Of a DNA stretch of 45,215 nucleotides, positions 25,814-34,673 are shown in pieces (positions within the stretch are counted from its first letter, which is position 1; the number at the start of each line of letters is the position of its first letter). Below the pieces are notes generated by a model. It was not told the origin of the DNA, searched no databases, and worked only from the letters and a program-made list of their open reading frames with translations. A program made the position numbers and the translations under genes. Source of the DNA: an uncultured Eudoraea sp. (GTDB lineage Bacteria; Bacteroidota; Bacteroidia; Flavobacteriales; Flavobacteriaceae); assembly GCF_947260015.1 (NCBI RefSeq), contig NZ_CAMYOM010000026.1, forward strand, positions 1-45,215, in the 5' to 3' direction.

Positions 25814-26113
25814 TTAAAAGTTTCCGCTAGTAATAAAAGCAGCTATAACCCCAAAATAAAGGATTCCGAAAACGAGATATATTAAGGCCAGGGCCATTCC
25901 AACATAAGACAAAATCCGGCCGGTTCTGACACTTTCATAACCAGAATAATTTTCAGGATGTTCTTTGTAAAGCGCCTCCGCTTTATTGGCACTACTTAAG
26001 CCAATTGCACTAAAAATAATTGCAAAAGGGCCGCAACATGTTATGGCTCCTATGATGGAAATTATTCCCATCGTCAGAGCATTGCTAGCCCCCGGTAATG
26101 GTTGTAGATTCAT
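25814..26113 (-). CDS. CCC-motif membrane protein (first type)
   Basis: This 99-residue protein has two membrane helices, residues about 13-40 and 68-92. The first ends in the cysteine motif ITCCGPFAIIFSAIGL, and a short cytoplasmic loop contains YKEHPENYSGYESVRTGRILS. That loop is shared with the next gene, so the two are paralogues. Bacteroidota proteins of this kind are annotated as CCC-motif or DUF4190-like membrane proteins with no known activity; here the motif has only two adjacent cysteines. It is the third gene of the run DUF2752-CCC-CCC. Confidence 0.8.
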   Translation of the reverse strand: MNLQPLPGASNALTMGIISIIGAITCCGPFAIIFSAIGLSSANKAEALYKEHPENYSGYESVRTGRILSYVGMALALIYLVFGILYFGVIAAFITSGNF

Positions 26114-26135
26114 TTTTTTAATTTTCTAATTAGAT

Positions 26136-26462
26136 TTATTCCTCCCATTGTTCCGTCATTTCCTGAACTTGTTCCATATAAGCGTCCCAACCACCTATTT
26201 TATTAATCTGATAAACGGATATAGAGAACCAAATTATTCCTAATACCATTCCAATGATCGATAATATTTTAGCTGTTTTTAGCTGACTGTAGTTTGAGTA
26301 CAATTCCGGATTTTCTTTATACTTATTTTCATCCTTATATACCAGAAAAAATGCTATTCCTGCAATAATAGCCGCCGGAAAGCCACCAAAACAGCAACAT
26401 AGGTATGAAAGAATTGAAAGTACAATGGCTATGGTTACATTAGGTAATTTTTGTTGTTCCAT
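26136..26462 (-). CDS. CCC-motif membrane protein (second type)
   Basis: This 108-residue paralogue of the downstream gene has a first helix containing LSYLCCCFGGFPAAIIAGIAFFLV, with three consecutive cysteines. Next come the loop YKENPELYSNYSQLKTAKILS and a second helix, then an acidic amphipathic tail. The two genes are 22 bases apart and on the same strand as the DUF2752 gene. The cysteines could bind a metal, be lipidated or form disulfides; none of this is shown. A shared role with DUF2752 is suggested only by the operon. Confidence 0.82.
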   Translation of the reverse strand: MEQQKLPNVTIAIVLSILSYLCCCFGGFPAAIIAGIAFFLVYKDENKYKENPELYSNYSQLKTAKILSIIGMVLGIIWFSISVYQINKIGGWDAYMEQVQEMTEQWEE

Positions 26463-26477
26463 GAAGTATTCGCTTGA

Positions 26478-26783
26478 TTAGAAAAATTTTAAAATAAAGT
26501 TGATCAATATTGTTGTTACACTGGCTATCATTAAGAATATACTTATCTTATTTGCATATTTTATGGTCATTAAATTATCTAACAATAAAAAGCCCAAAAG
26601 CAGTATTATAGGGTATATTGCGGGATACATTTTAAAAGCCTCAATAAATTCTCCATGAAAGAGTAAAACAGCTGCTCTTTGAATACCACATCCAGTACAT
26701 TCTATACCTAAAAGCTGCTTATTCATGCAGGGTAACATATAATCTTCATTCAAAAAAAGCAATATGGATGAAGCTATTTTCAT
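26478..26783 (-). CDS. DUF2752 membrane protein
   Basis: This 101-residue protein has the DUF2752 core MNKQLLGIECTGCGIQRAAVLLFHGEFIEAF near residues 20-50, where C-x-G-C-G-x-x-R is the family hallmark, followed by two or three helices. The N-terminus is short and hydrophobic. It starts a three-gene minus-strand run with the two CCC-motif proteins (15 and 22 base gaps). Activity is unknown in the family; the repeated cysteine motifs in all three proteins suggest a common partner or cofactor. Confidence 0.85.
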   Translation of the reverse strand: MKIASSILLFLNEDYMLPCMNKQLLGIECTGCGIQRAAVLLFHGEFIEAFKMYPAIYPIILLLGFLLLDNLMTIKYANKISIFLMIASVTTILINFILKFF

Positions 26784-26826
26784 TTTGGCAGATTATTCAA
26801 CCGAAAAATACCATTATTTTTGAGGA

Positions 26827-26994
26827 ATGAAAACAAATCGAATCATTTATTTTTTGCTTATTATGGCCGGTGCAATTATTATGGCTACGGGAGACCAGTT
26901 GGTTAAGAAGGAGTATGCCATGTGTGTAGGCATAATTTTACTGATGTTTGGAATTTATAAATCTTCTAAGGTTTGGACTAAAACAGATGAATAA
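26827..26994 (+). CDS. 55-residue membrane miniprotein
   Basis: This short frame runs from ATG at 26827 to TAA at 26994, with GAGGA just upstream (26823-26827) as a weak ribosome site. Two hydrophobic segments (about residues 5-21 and 32-46) are separated by a short charged turn (TGDQLVKKEY), and the tail is polar. Divergent from the DUF2752 gene and 16 bases ahead of the Smr gene, it may share that gene's transcript. No family is recognised. Confidence 0.6.
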   Translation: MKTNRIIYFLLIMAGAIIMATGDQLVKKEYAMCVGIILLMFGIYKSSKVWTKTDE

Positions 26995-27010
26995 ATAATG
27001 AGAAAGGACA

Positions 27011-27559
27011 ATGAGAAATTTTAAAGAAGGAGACAAGGCTGAAGTCATAGACGATAACATTACAGGGATAGTTATGCTTATTAAGGGCGATTTAATAACA
27101 ATACGGACTCCTGAAGGTTTTGATATGGATTTTACTGCATCCGAATTGATGCATACTGAAGGAATAAATACTATTAAAGTAAGTAATATTGAAGTTGCAC
27201 AGGTGAAGGCAGTCAAGGAACAGACGGGGAAACCAAAAATCAGAAAAGTTAAAGCAAAAGAGCGTAGTGCACCCAAAATGGAAGTTGATTTACATATTAA
27301 TCAACTCGTTTCTTCTTCAAAGGGGATGACTAATTATGATATGCTGAATATACAAATGGAAACGGCTAAAAGACAGCTTGAATTTGCCATTCGCAAAAGA
27401 ATACAAAAAGTGGTGTTTATTCATGGAGTAGGGGCAGGGGTTCTTAAAGAAGAATTGAATTATTTATTTAAGCGATACGAAAATGTAAAATACTATGATG
27501 CAGATTATCAAAAATATGGTTTAGGTGCTACTGAAGTCTATATTTATCAGAATTCGTGA
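27011..27559 (+). CDS. Smr-domain protein (MutS2-like C-terminal domain)
   Basis: The 182-residue product has an N-terminal beta-rich segment (about 1-60, VGDKAEV-like: EGDKAEVIDDNITG) as in flavobacterial Smr proteins, a basic linker, and the Smr domain at about 90-182. The domain shows VDLHINQLV, then HGVGAGVLKEEL with the conserved HGxGxG, and YGLGATEVYI at the end. Smr domains nick or bind branched DNA, and related ones act on collided ribosomes; which applies here is open. The stop codon is only five bases from the stop of the convergent lipoprotein gene. Confidence 0.88.
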   Translation: MRNFKEGDKAEVIDDNITGIVMLIKGDLITIRTPEGFDMDFTASELMHTEGINTIKVSNIEVAQVKAVKEQTGKPKIRKVKAKERSAPKMEVDLHINQLVSSSKGMTNYDMLNIQMETAKRQLEFAIRKRIQKVVFIHGVGAGVLKEELNYLFKRYENVKYYDADYQKYGLGATEVYIYQNS

Positions 27560-27564
27560 ATAGA

Positions 27565-28071
27565 TTACTCCGTGGTGGTTATGGTGCCAAAATCATTAAT
27601 CTGCAGGTCAGATATTCGCTGACCTTCTGCATTTACCAGTGAAATTCCACTTAATTCAATTTTGTGCTCATAAATGGTTGAATCGCTTTCACTCTTCACA
27701 GTTGTAATAAATACGTCTCCCCCTTCACCTTCGAACTCCTCAACCACCGTTGGTGTGATTGGTGGTACCGCATCACAAAAATAATTATTAGAGATATTGT
27801 CGGAAAAAGTCCGATATATCAACTGGGATTGTCCTGGAATTGCACTCTTAATAGTGTCTGTAGAAACTTCATTCTTAAGGATACCACTTTGCAATTCAAG
27901 AACTAAAGCTTCGGCTGAATTGAGTTTAAAGAATAGCGTGCTGTTAATAGTTGTAGTAGATTCACAGAATGTGATACTGATATCGTTAAAATCTACTGCT
28001 TCTATTATTAAATCTCCGTCATCACATGAGTTGAAAAAGCAAAAAATAAAAAATAAAAATACTCTGTTCAT
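27565..28071 (-). CDS. Hypothetical lipoprotein
   Basis: This 168-residue protein has a lipoprotein signal: MNRVFLFFIFCFFNSCDDGD, with Cys16 after FNS as the lipid site and an acidic CDDGD start to the mature part, which in flavobacteria fits surface export (lipoprotein export signal-like acidic residues). The rest is beta-rich and Ser/Thr-rich with several conserved-looking cysteines (ITFCES and NYFCDAVPP). No family is recognised. It is convergent with the Smr gene and divergent from the cysteine desulfurase gene. Confidence 0.75.
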   Translation of the reverse strand: MNRVFLFFIFCFFNSCDDGDLIIEAVDFNDISITFCESTTTINSTLFFKLNSAEALVLELQSGILKNEVSTDTIKSAIPGQSQLIYRTFSDNISNNYFCDAVPPITPTVVEEFEGEGGDVFITTVKSESDSTIYEHKIELSGISLVNAEGQRISDLQINDFGTITTTE

Positions 28072-28186
28072 GCCTCAAATTTAAATGAATTTAAGGCTAT
28101 TATCCTAGTGACTTGAGTTGATTTTGTGAAGAGTTTAAGTTTATTTCGATTATTTTTGGTTTTGTTTCTCAATCCAAAGCTTATTC

Positions 28187-29335
28187 ATGCAAAAGATCTA
28201 TTTTGATAATGCTGCTACAACCCCTGTCAGGGAAGAAGTAATTGCAAAAATGCAGGATGCCCTGGTCAACTCTTATGGTAATCCTTCTTCTATTCATGGA
28301 TTTGGAAGAAGCGCCAAAACGGAAATTGAGCAAGCGCGCAAAACAATTGCCAAATATTTGAACGCCCAACCTTCTGAAATTATTTTTACATCCGGAGGTA
28401 CCGAAGCAGATAACATGATTTTAAGAAGCGCTGTCAAGGACATGGGGGTTCAAACTATTATTACTTCAAAAATAGAGCATCATGCCGTATTACATACTGC
28501 AGAGGCCTTACAAAAGCAGTTCGGTATCCTTATTGAATTTGTTGACCTTGATAGTTTTGGTAATCCGGACATTCAGCATTTGGAAAAGTTATTATTGGCA
28601 GATGATTCAATAAAATTAGTTAGCCTAATGCATGTAAACAATGAAATTGGTAATATTTTGGATCTTCAGGAGATCGCGGTGATATGCAAAGCTAATGGTG
28701 CACTTTTCCATTCAGACACAGTACAATCTATAGGTCATTTCAAATGGGACGTACAAACCACACCGATTGATTTTATGGTAGCCTCAGCTCATAAATTTCA
28801 TGGACCCAAAGGGGTTGGCTTTGCTTTTATAAGAAAAAACACCAATTTAGAACCTCTAATACTAGGCGGCTCACAAGAACGCGGTTACCGGGCAGGAACT
28901 GAACCAATTCACAATATTGTAGGGTTAAAAGAGGCTTTCGTTGCTGCCTATGATGATCTGGAAGAGGAAAGAAAATACATCACCGGCCTTAAAGAATATT
29001 TTATTAAAAAGATCAAAGTAGCTATACCTGAGGTTGAATTTAACGGATATTCGGGAAATTTGGAAAGGAGTACCTATACTTTGGTAAATGTTTGCCTGCC
29101 ATTTAGTAAAGAGAAATCGCAAATGCTTTTATTTCATTTGGATCTTAAAGGGATTGCTTGTTCGGAGGGGAGTGCCTGCCAATCAGGCGCCAGTGGCGGT
29201 TCACATGTACTGGCAGAAATTTTGTCTGATGAAGAACTGCAAAAGCCTTCTGTCAGGTTTTCTTTTTCAAAATATAACACAAAAGAAGAAGTAGACTACG
29301 TAATTGGGGTTTTGAAAGAGTTTAGTCAGACTTAG
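28187..29335 (+). CDS. Cysteine desulfurase, NifS/IscS class
   Basis: This PLP enzyme takes sulfur from cysteine for Fe-S clusters or thiolation of tRNA. The start is MQKIYFDNAATTPVREEV. The PLP lysine is in SAHKFHGPKGVG near residue 203, and the catalytic cysteine loop SEGSACQSGASGGSHVL is near residues 325-341, where Cys takes the persulfide. The length of 382 residues is typical. The loop is the long form of class I (IscS/NifS) enzymes. Its 3' end overlaps the 3' end of the convergent secreted-protein gene by 14 bases. No isc or suf genes lie nearby, so it probably acts as a general desulfurase. Confidence 0.94.
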   Translation: MQKIYFDNAATTPVREEVIAKMQDALVNSYGNPSSIHGFGRSAKTEIEQARKTIAKYLNAQPSEIIFTSGGTEADNMILRSAVKDMGVQTIITSKIEHHAVLHTAEALQKQFGILIEFVDLDSFGNPDIQHLEKLLLADDSIKLVSLMHVNNEIGNILDLQEIAVICKANGALFHSDTVQSIGHFKWDVQTTPIDFMVASAHKFHGPKGVGFAFIRKNTNLEPLILGGSQERGYRAGTEPIHNIVGLKEAFVAAYDDLEEERKYITGLKEYFIKKIKVAIPEVEFNGYSGNLERSTYTLVNVCLPFSKEKSQMLLFHLDLKGIACSEGSACQSGASGGSHVLAEILSDEELQKPSVRFSFSKYNTKEEVDYVIGVLKEFSQT

Positions 29336-29984
29336 GATTTTTATTCATTCTTATCCTCCCCTTGTCATATGGAAATTTGCGCACCAGTTTTTTCATCATT
29401 TTATCAATCATGTCAGCTGTATTTCTTCCGGATTTTTTATTGATTTCATTCTCGTATTTCCACAGTAATTTCCCTGTTTTTCCATCACTTATTTTGATGC
29501 CGATTCTACCGTGATTAGAATCACCTATGAAATAGTCCATAAAGCTAAACTCAACAGGAATTCCTTTAGAGAGCAGGATATTTAGTTCCAAATTCCCACT
29601 TACTATGGCATCTACCTCCAGAATTTCTGAAAGTTCTTTAATGGTATAAGTATCTATATTATTGTAAGTAATGTTTTTTTTAGCGAGTAAGGCATTAGTG
29701 TTTTTAATATTTTGAAAATCAACTGTGAATTTCTTCTTTTTCTTTCCCAGGCCAAAATAGGTCTCCAGGGCATCCTGTACCGCATAGCCTTCTTTTTCTT
29801 CTAATTTAGAAGATTCCTCCTTGGTAATTTTTTCTTCTAAGGTAAGATGCGTAAAAAACGGAATAATAGCCAGCACATGATGATCCTTACTAAGGGCATC
29901 AAATTTGCTGCTTTCGTATACATTTTTTTGGGCATTGATAAAAGTGCCGCAGGCAAGAAGGGTAATTAAAAGTAATTTTTTCAT
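29322..29984 (-). CDS. Secreted protein resembling CsgG/GNA1162-type fold
   Basis: This 220-residue protein has a signal peptide ending at FINAQ. The mature part contains the blocks HVLAIIPF, ELSEILEVDAIVSGNLEL and ISDGKTGKLLWKYENEI, the order seen in CsgG- or GNA1162-like envelope lipoproteins, though there is no lipid cysteine at the signal end. It is encoded 10 bases after the TonB-dependent receptor in the same run, which suggests that it helps at the outer membrane. The fold call is by eye, so the function is open. It shares 14 bases with the convergent desulfurase gene. Confidence 0.65.
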   Translation of the reverse strand: MKKLLLITLLACGTFINAQKNVYESSKFDALSKDHHVLAIIPFFTHLTLEEKITKEESSKLEEKEGYAVQDALETYFGLGKKKKKFTVDFQNIKNTNALLAKKNITYNNIDTYTIKELSEILEVDAIVSGNLELNILLSKGIPVEFSFMDYFIGDSNHGRIGIKISDGKTGKLLWKYENEINKKSGRNTADMIDKMMKKLVRKFPYDKGRIRMNKNPKSD

Positions 29985-29994
29985 TCTAAATTAA

Positions 29995-32463
29995 CTAAAA
30001 ACGCATACTTAATTTCAGGTTGAACACACGGGATGTCATGTAATTGGGAACCGCAAACTCCAGTTTACTATCCACATCTCTTACCCATGTGTTGGTTATG
30101 GAATTTTGATTGTTAAATAAGTTGTAAATCTCAAAACCAAAGTTTAATTCTTCAAAGCTATATAACCAGTGACCTTTTGGGTATTGTTTATTTAATCCTA
30201 CAAAAATATAGGAAATACCCAAATCTGCACGTTTATAATCTCTTAATCTATTCTGAAAATTATAAGGATCGGCATAACTTGGTGAACCTCCGGGTACTCC
30301 GGTGTTGTAAACAAGATTCAAATACATCCTTAAACTGGGTATTGTTGGGATGTAATCCTGCCACAATATGCCTAATTGAAACCTTTGATCTGTTGGCCTT
30401 GAAATATACCCTCTGTTATCAATATTTTCTTCGGTTTTAAGAAAACCAAGGCTTACCCAGGATTCTGTTCCCGGGACAAATGCACCATTCATTCTCATAT
30501 CAAATCCATAAGCATAGGCCTTCGCATTATTAGCAGCGGCATAACGTATTCTGACATCATCAAGAGTGTAAGGATTTACATTAGTCAAATTCTTATAATA
30601 CAATTCGCTTACTAGTTTAAAAGGCCGGTTCCAGAGCTCAAAGCTATATTCATTGCCAACTATAAAATGTACAGATTTTTGTGCTTTTACGTCTGGTTGA
30701 ATAGTACCAGTGGGGTCTCTTAATTCACGATAAAATGGAGGTTGTTGATAGACCCCCGCGGCAATTCTAAATAACATATCGACCCTCCATGAGGGTTTGA
30801 TTGCAAACTGTCCTCTTGGGCTGAAAATAATCTGAGAATTACTGGAAAACCCTTCCCCGCTAACCGTCCAATATTGGGTCCGGAATCCTAGGTTATAATA
30901 AATATTACTGCTGTTCCATAGTGCTCTTCGGCTATATTGAAGATATCCGGACAGACGATTATTTTTTACGAAATTCAAAGCGGAAACAGATGTGTACGGT
31001 ACTATTGCTGCGTTAAAAGGATCTTGCGGTTGATTGTTTATAAACTCATCAGTTGGAGGTCTCACCGAATAGCCTAAAGAGTCCAAAAATTCAGATTCAC
31101 GTATTTGATCTCTAAAGTCTTCATGAGTATATTTAATCCCCCATTCCCAGGACTCCTCGTTTTTACTCAGTTTGCCTTTATGTGCCACATTCAATATGAG
31201 CGCGTCAAGATCATTTCTTGCTCTGTTAAACTGAGTACCTAATCCCCTTGTGGAGGTTACATCACCAAGATTGTTACTGCCGAGATCTGTATCAATCTCA
31301 CCTAATTCATATTGTGAAATAACATCGGAATATTCTTCTTCCGTTGTATGGTAAACAGAAGTTATAAAACTTAGTGAAACATTGTCATTTACGTAATAAT
31401 CAGCTTTTAGTGCCCCTAGGCTGGTTTTATAGTTATTATCTTCTTCTCCTTGATAAAAAACAACAAGAGCCTTAGGATCGCTAATTGTTCCAAAATTGGT
31501 CTGTCTGGAAAAAGGCACATTTTTATAATCATTAACAGAAAGATTTCCTAAAAAGTTCAAGTTGAATTTTCTGGAGAAATGGTAAGTAAGATAGGTTTGT
31601 ACATCTGCAAAGGCCGGTGTAAAATTCGTATTGGTCTGCTGGCTATTTACCAGAAGGCTATTGTCTCTGTAACGGACACCGGTTACACTAGTGAAATTTT
31701 TATTTTTGGATATAGTTTCAAGTGTAACTCCTCCTCCAAGAAAACTAGCTTCAATATTCAACCCGAACTCGGTTGGACTTTTATAGGTAATATCCAAGAC
31801 AGAGGATAGTTTATCCCCATAATGAGCCTGAAAACCACCAGCTGAGAATTCCAGATTTTGGACCATATCACTATTTACGAAACTTAATCCTTCTTGCTGA
31901 CCGGAACGCACTAGAAACGGCCGGTAGACCTCAATATCATTGATATAAACCAGGTTTTCGTCATAATTCCCGCCCCTCACAAAATACTGCGTACTTAGTT
32001 CATTATTGGAAGAAACTCCCGGAAGTAATTTCAGCACATTTTCTACACCTGCATTTGCTCCTGGAATTTTTCGTACAAGTTGTGCGGAAATGGTTGTTAT
32101 ACCTTCCGCGCTTTTTTCTCCGCTTGCCGTAACTTCAACACCATCTACCTGAATTACATCAGTTTTCATTACCGGGTTGAATTCAAAAGTCTCATTAGTA
32201 GTAAGGATTAAATTCTCCAGGATTACATTTTTATGGCCTAAATGAGTAAAAATAATTGTTATTTCCCTGTCAGGAATTACTTCTAGTAAATAAAATCCGG
32301 TTGAATCCGTATAGGTGCCATGACCCTTGGTAGTTATGTTTACATCGGATAATGGCTCATCATTAACTCCCAGAACTACCCCTGTTATTGATGCCTTTTG
32401 CCCGCTTACCAAAGTAATCGAACCCAATAGAGCAAGAAGGAATAAGAGTTTAGAACACTTCAA
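29995..32463 (-). CDS. TonB-dependent outer-membrane receptor with carboxypeptidase-like domain
   Basis: This 822-residue receptor has a signal peptide (about 1-21), then a carboxypeptidase-regulatory-like domain (ITGVVLGVNDEPLSDVNI, about 24-110). The plug follows (about 115-225, with LKLLPGVSSNNELS and FVRGGNYDENLVYINDIEVY), then a 22-stranded barrel to the end, closing with ...NLKLSMRF. No SusD partner gene follows, so it is not a canonical polysaccharide system; metal, siderophore or vitamin uptake or another small molecule is possible. The M23 peptidase gene lies four bases upstream, and a CsgG-like protein lies ten bases downstream. Confidence 0.93.
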   Translation of the reverse strand: MKCSKLLFLLALLGSITLVSGQKASITGVVLGVNDEPLSDVNITTKGHGTYTDSTGFYLLEVIPDREITIIFTHLGHKNVILENLILTTNETFEFNPVMKTDVIQVDGVEVTASGEKSAEGITTISAQLVRKIPGANAGVENVLKLLPGVSSNNELSTQYFVRGGNYDENLVYINDIEVYRPFLVRSGQQEGLSFVNSDMVQNLEFSAGGFQAHYGDKLSSVLDITYKSPTEFGLNIEASFLGGGVTLETISKNKNFTSVTGVRYRDNSLLVNSQQTNTNFTPAFADVQTYLTYHFSRKFNLNFLGNLSVNDYKNVPFSRQTNFGTISDPKALVVFYQGEEDNNYKTSLGALKADYYVNDNVSLSFITSVYHTTEEEYSDVISQYELGEIDTDLGSNNLGDVTSTRGLGTQFNRARNDLDALILNVAHKGKLSKNEESWEWGIKYTHEDFRDQIRESEFLDSLGYSVRPPTDEFINNQPQDPFNAAIVPYTSVSALNFVKNNRLSGYLQYSRRALWNSSNIYYNLGFRTQYWTVSGEGFSSNSQIIFSPRGQFAIKPSWRVDMLFRIAAGVYQQPPFYRELRDPTGTIQPDVKAQKSVHFIVGNEYSFELWNRPFKLVSELYYKNLTNVNPYTLDDVRIRYAAANNAKAYAYGFDMRMNGAFVPGTESWVSLGFLKTEENIDNRGYISRPTDQRFQLGILWQDYIPTIPSLRMYLNLVYNTGVPGGSPSYADPYNFQNRLRDYKRADLGISYIFVGLNKQYPKGHWLYSFEELNFGFEIYNLFNNQNSITNTWVRDVDSKLEFAVPNYMTSRVFNLKLSMRF

Positions 32464-32467
32464 AAGT

Positions 32468-34159
32468 TTATTTTCTGTAAAAACTACTGGTAAAGGTATT
32501 TGAATTCCCTACGTTATCTGTAACGATTACTTTAAGCTCACATTGCGTTTGATTTAGAATTTTGTCATCAAAATTATAGGTAAGTGTTTTTGTTTTGGGT
32601 TCGTATTCCATTAATATCCATTCGCCATTTAATGTGGCAGAATAAGTGTCAATGCCACTTAGATCATCAGAAATCGTAAGACTGAGATAACGGTAGTTAT
32701 TTAACCATTGCTTTTCCTTAAAGTTCTTAGAACGTATTTTTGGTTGAATTGTATCCTTCGCCAGGGTATAAGTACCAAGGCTTCTGGTTCTGGTAGTAAA
32801 GGTTGTCCCTCTTTTAAAAGTGGTCATATAATTAGCCTTCTTTTTTCTGTCGAGACGAGCTATGAACATTTTCTTTCGCTGCTGTGGAGGATATTTAGTT
32901 ACATCAAAAGTAATTGTAAAGTTTTTGTGTGCCGGGATCCTATTGTTGTGAATCACAACTGTATCCTTACCTTTTTGGAGGTCCATATAAAAATTATTAT
33001 AAAAGGTATTTGCCGGAAAATAGACTTTTGCTGCACTTAGGTCATAATTATTAGGTTGTTTAGATATAATAAAATAATCTGTCTTCAATTCATTCTTAAT
33101 AGCAAGTGGCTGCTGTCTTTTTCCTTCAACAGGAATAACTAGTTTTACCAGATTATCATGCAGATCCTTTATTAGGATTTCCACTTTGTAGTAAAGTCCT
33201 TCTGCAACAGCAATTTTTCCTTCATTATATAGTTGATTATATATTTCAAGTCGATTTCCCGGTGCAATAAAGCAGCGTTGTATGCGCTGGTGATATTTCC
33301 CAAAATGGTCGTAATCTATCAGAGTATTGATATATCGGGTTTCTTTAAATGAGAACGATTCAAAATTAAAATCGGTGTAAATTTTTCCATTCACTAATTG
33401 TTGAATAGAATAGATTCCATTCTTATTGGCCGCGAGATCTTGCCTGTCATAGGTGTTTACACCAAAACCAATTGTTCCGGAGGCGTAGACTTTATCTGCC
33501 AGGTAAGATCCATCCTTTTGTTTGTTGAATTTAATTTGAATCTTCTTACTGCTTCTATTTACCTGCGCGTCTTTAGACAATGGATAAGCAAATAAACTAA
33601 CAAGCGTTGGATTGGTGGCATCGCGCACCTCTAAACCATAAAGAAGTGGGTTAGTTGGTTTTTCAGAAATACTACTTCTTATTTCAAAATGCAAATGAGG
33701 CCCCGAAGACCCTCCTGTGTTTCCGCTATAGGCTATAAGCTGATCTTTTAAGACCTTAATGTCGCCATAATCGGGAAATATTTCAACTTCATATGACTTT
33801 TTCTCATATTGAACCCTTTTAATAAAGGATTCAATTTCCGGCGAAAATTTTTGAAGATGTCCATATACCGAGGTATAACCATTGGGATGGGCGATGTATA
33901 TAACTTTCCCATATCCCCAAAGTCCTATTTTTATTCTTGTTACCGTACCATTACCTATCGCATACACGGGCAATCCCTGTCGCTGTTGGGTTTTAATGTC
34001 AATACCAGAATGAAAATGATTTGATCGTAATTCACCAAATGTACCTGCGAGTACTAACGGGATATCCAAAGGAGGCCTGAAAGTGTTTAGGGGGTACTTT
34101 TCCTGACCCAAACCAGTAAGAACGGTAAGAAGAAGTAGGCTTAATATAAGTATTCTCAT
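32468..34159 (-). CDS. M23 family metallopeptidase
   Basis: The 563-residue exported protein (signal peptide MRILILSLLLLTVLTGLGQE) has the LytM/M23 core at about 30-180. First comes HSGIDIKTQQRQG, with the His and Asp zinc ligands near residues 49 and 53, then the loop VYAIGNGTVTR and GYTSVYGHLQ. Last is GPHLHFEIR with the HxH pair near 153-155. All three motifs are intact, so it should be an active endopeptidase on peptidoglycan cross-bridges. The C-terminal half has beta-rich repeats of unknown role. It starts the run M23-TonB receptor-CsgG-like protein, so it may open the wall for, or help assemble, the receptor system; this is inference. Confidence 0.93.
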   Translation of the reverse strand: MRILILSLLLLTVLTGLGQEKYPLNTFRPPLDIPLVLAGTFGELRSNHFHSGIDIKTQQRQGLPVYAIGNGTVTRIKIGLWGYGKVIYIAHPNGYTSVYGHLQKFSPEIESFIKRVQYEKKSYEVEIFPDYGDIKVLKDQLIAYSGNTGGSSGPHLHFEIRSSISEKPTNPLLYGLEVRDATNPTLVSLFAYPLSKDAQVNRSSKKIQIKFNKQKDGSYLADKVYASGTIGFGVNTYDRQDLAANKNGIYSIQQLVNGKIYTDFNFESFSFKETRYINTLIDYDHFGKYHQRIQRCFIAPGNRLEIYNQLYNEGKIAVAEGLYYKVEILIKDLHDNLVKLVIPVEGKRQQPLAIKNELKTDYFIISKQPNNYDLSAAKVYFPANTFYNNFYMDLQKGKDTVVIHNNRIPAHKNFTITFDVTKYPPQQRKKMFIARLDRKKKANYMTTFKRGTTFTTRTRSLGTYTLAKDTIQPKIRSKNFKEKQWLNNYRYLSLTISDDLSGIDTYSATLNGEWILMEYEPKTKTLTYNFDDKILNQTQCELKVIVTDNVGNSNTFTSSFYRK

Positions 34160-34313
34160 AGCTGCTAAGTTGATGCGAATTTAATTAATACGAGTTAAAC
34201 TTGGAAAAAAGGTCTGTTAACAACCATAATTTTCTTTAATATTTATTTCAATTTGTGGAATAGTCCTATTTCTTGGATTTAAAGTGTTACTTCAGGAATA
34301 ATTGCAAAAACTA

Positions 34314-34344
34314 TTGCGAAGTCGTTTGAGGTGTGTTAACTTTG
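34314..34344 (+). promoter_or_regulatory. Flavobacterial promoter (TTG-N20-TAACTTTG) for the coiled-coil gene and zapA
   Basis: TTG at 34314-34316 and TAACTTTG at 34337-34344 are separated by 20 bases, matching the flavobacterial consensus TTG-N17-23-TAnnTTTG. Transcription should begin a few bases later and give a leader of roughly 15-20 bases before the ATG at 34369. This also rules out the in-frame GTG at 34333 as a start, since it lies inside the -7 region. Confidence 0.7.
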
Positions 34345-34368
34345 TGTAAAACGTATTGTAATTTGCAT

Positions 34369-34659
34369 ATGAGCGAATTGGTTGAAATCGTTGATTCCTT
34401 AGAGAATAAAATTAGCAAGCTCCTACACAAAATAGAATTGCTAAATCAGTCTAAAATAAAATTGGAGCAGGAAATTGTTACTCTTAAAAATGAGGATGAG
34501 ACAATAAGGAATACCATTTTGGAATGGGAAGAAAGATATAATTCTCTTAAGCTTGCAAATTCAATGCTGGGCAGTGATAATAATAAAACTGAAGCAAAGC
34601 TCAAAATAAATACATTAGTTAGAGAGTTGGATTATTGTATAGCTCAACTTGCTGAGTAG
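34369..34659 (+). CDS. Short coiled-coil protein upstream of zapA (ZapB-like, unproven)
   Basis: This 96-residue protein is almost wholly a helical coiled coil. Hydrophobic residues recur every three or four positions in LENKISKLLHKIELLNQSK and LEQEIVTLKNEDE. The start is the ATG at 34369; the promoter at 34314-34344 excludes the longer GTG version. The stop TAG is followed by zapA with a 14-base gap. A short coiled coil ahead of zapA is a recurring layout in flavobacteria, and it suggests a role at the divisome like that of ZapB, but sequence identity to ZapB cannot be claimed. Confidence 0.75.
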   Translation: MSELVEIVDSLENKISKLLHKIELLNQSKIKLEQEIVTLKNEDETIRNTILEWEERYNSLKLANSMLGSDNNKTEAKLKINTLVRELDYCIAQLAE

Positions 34660-34673
34660 TGTTAATAAGAAAT

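Noticed and set aside
34333-34368. GTG start for the coiled-coil protein
   Set aside because: It lies within the -7 promoter element TAACTTTG; the ATG at 34369 has the expected leader.
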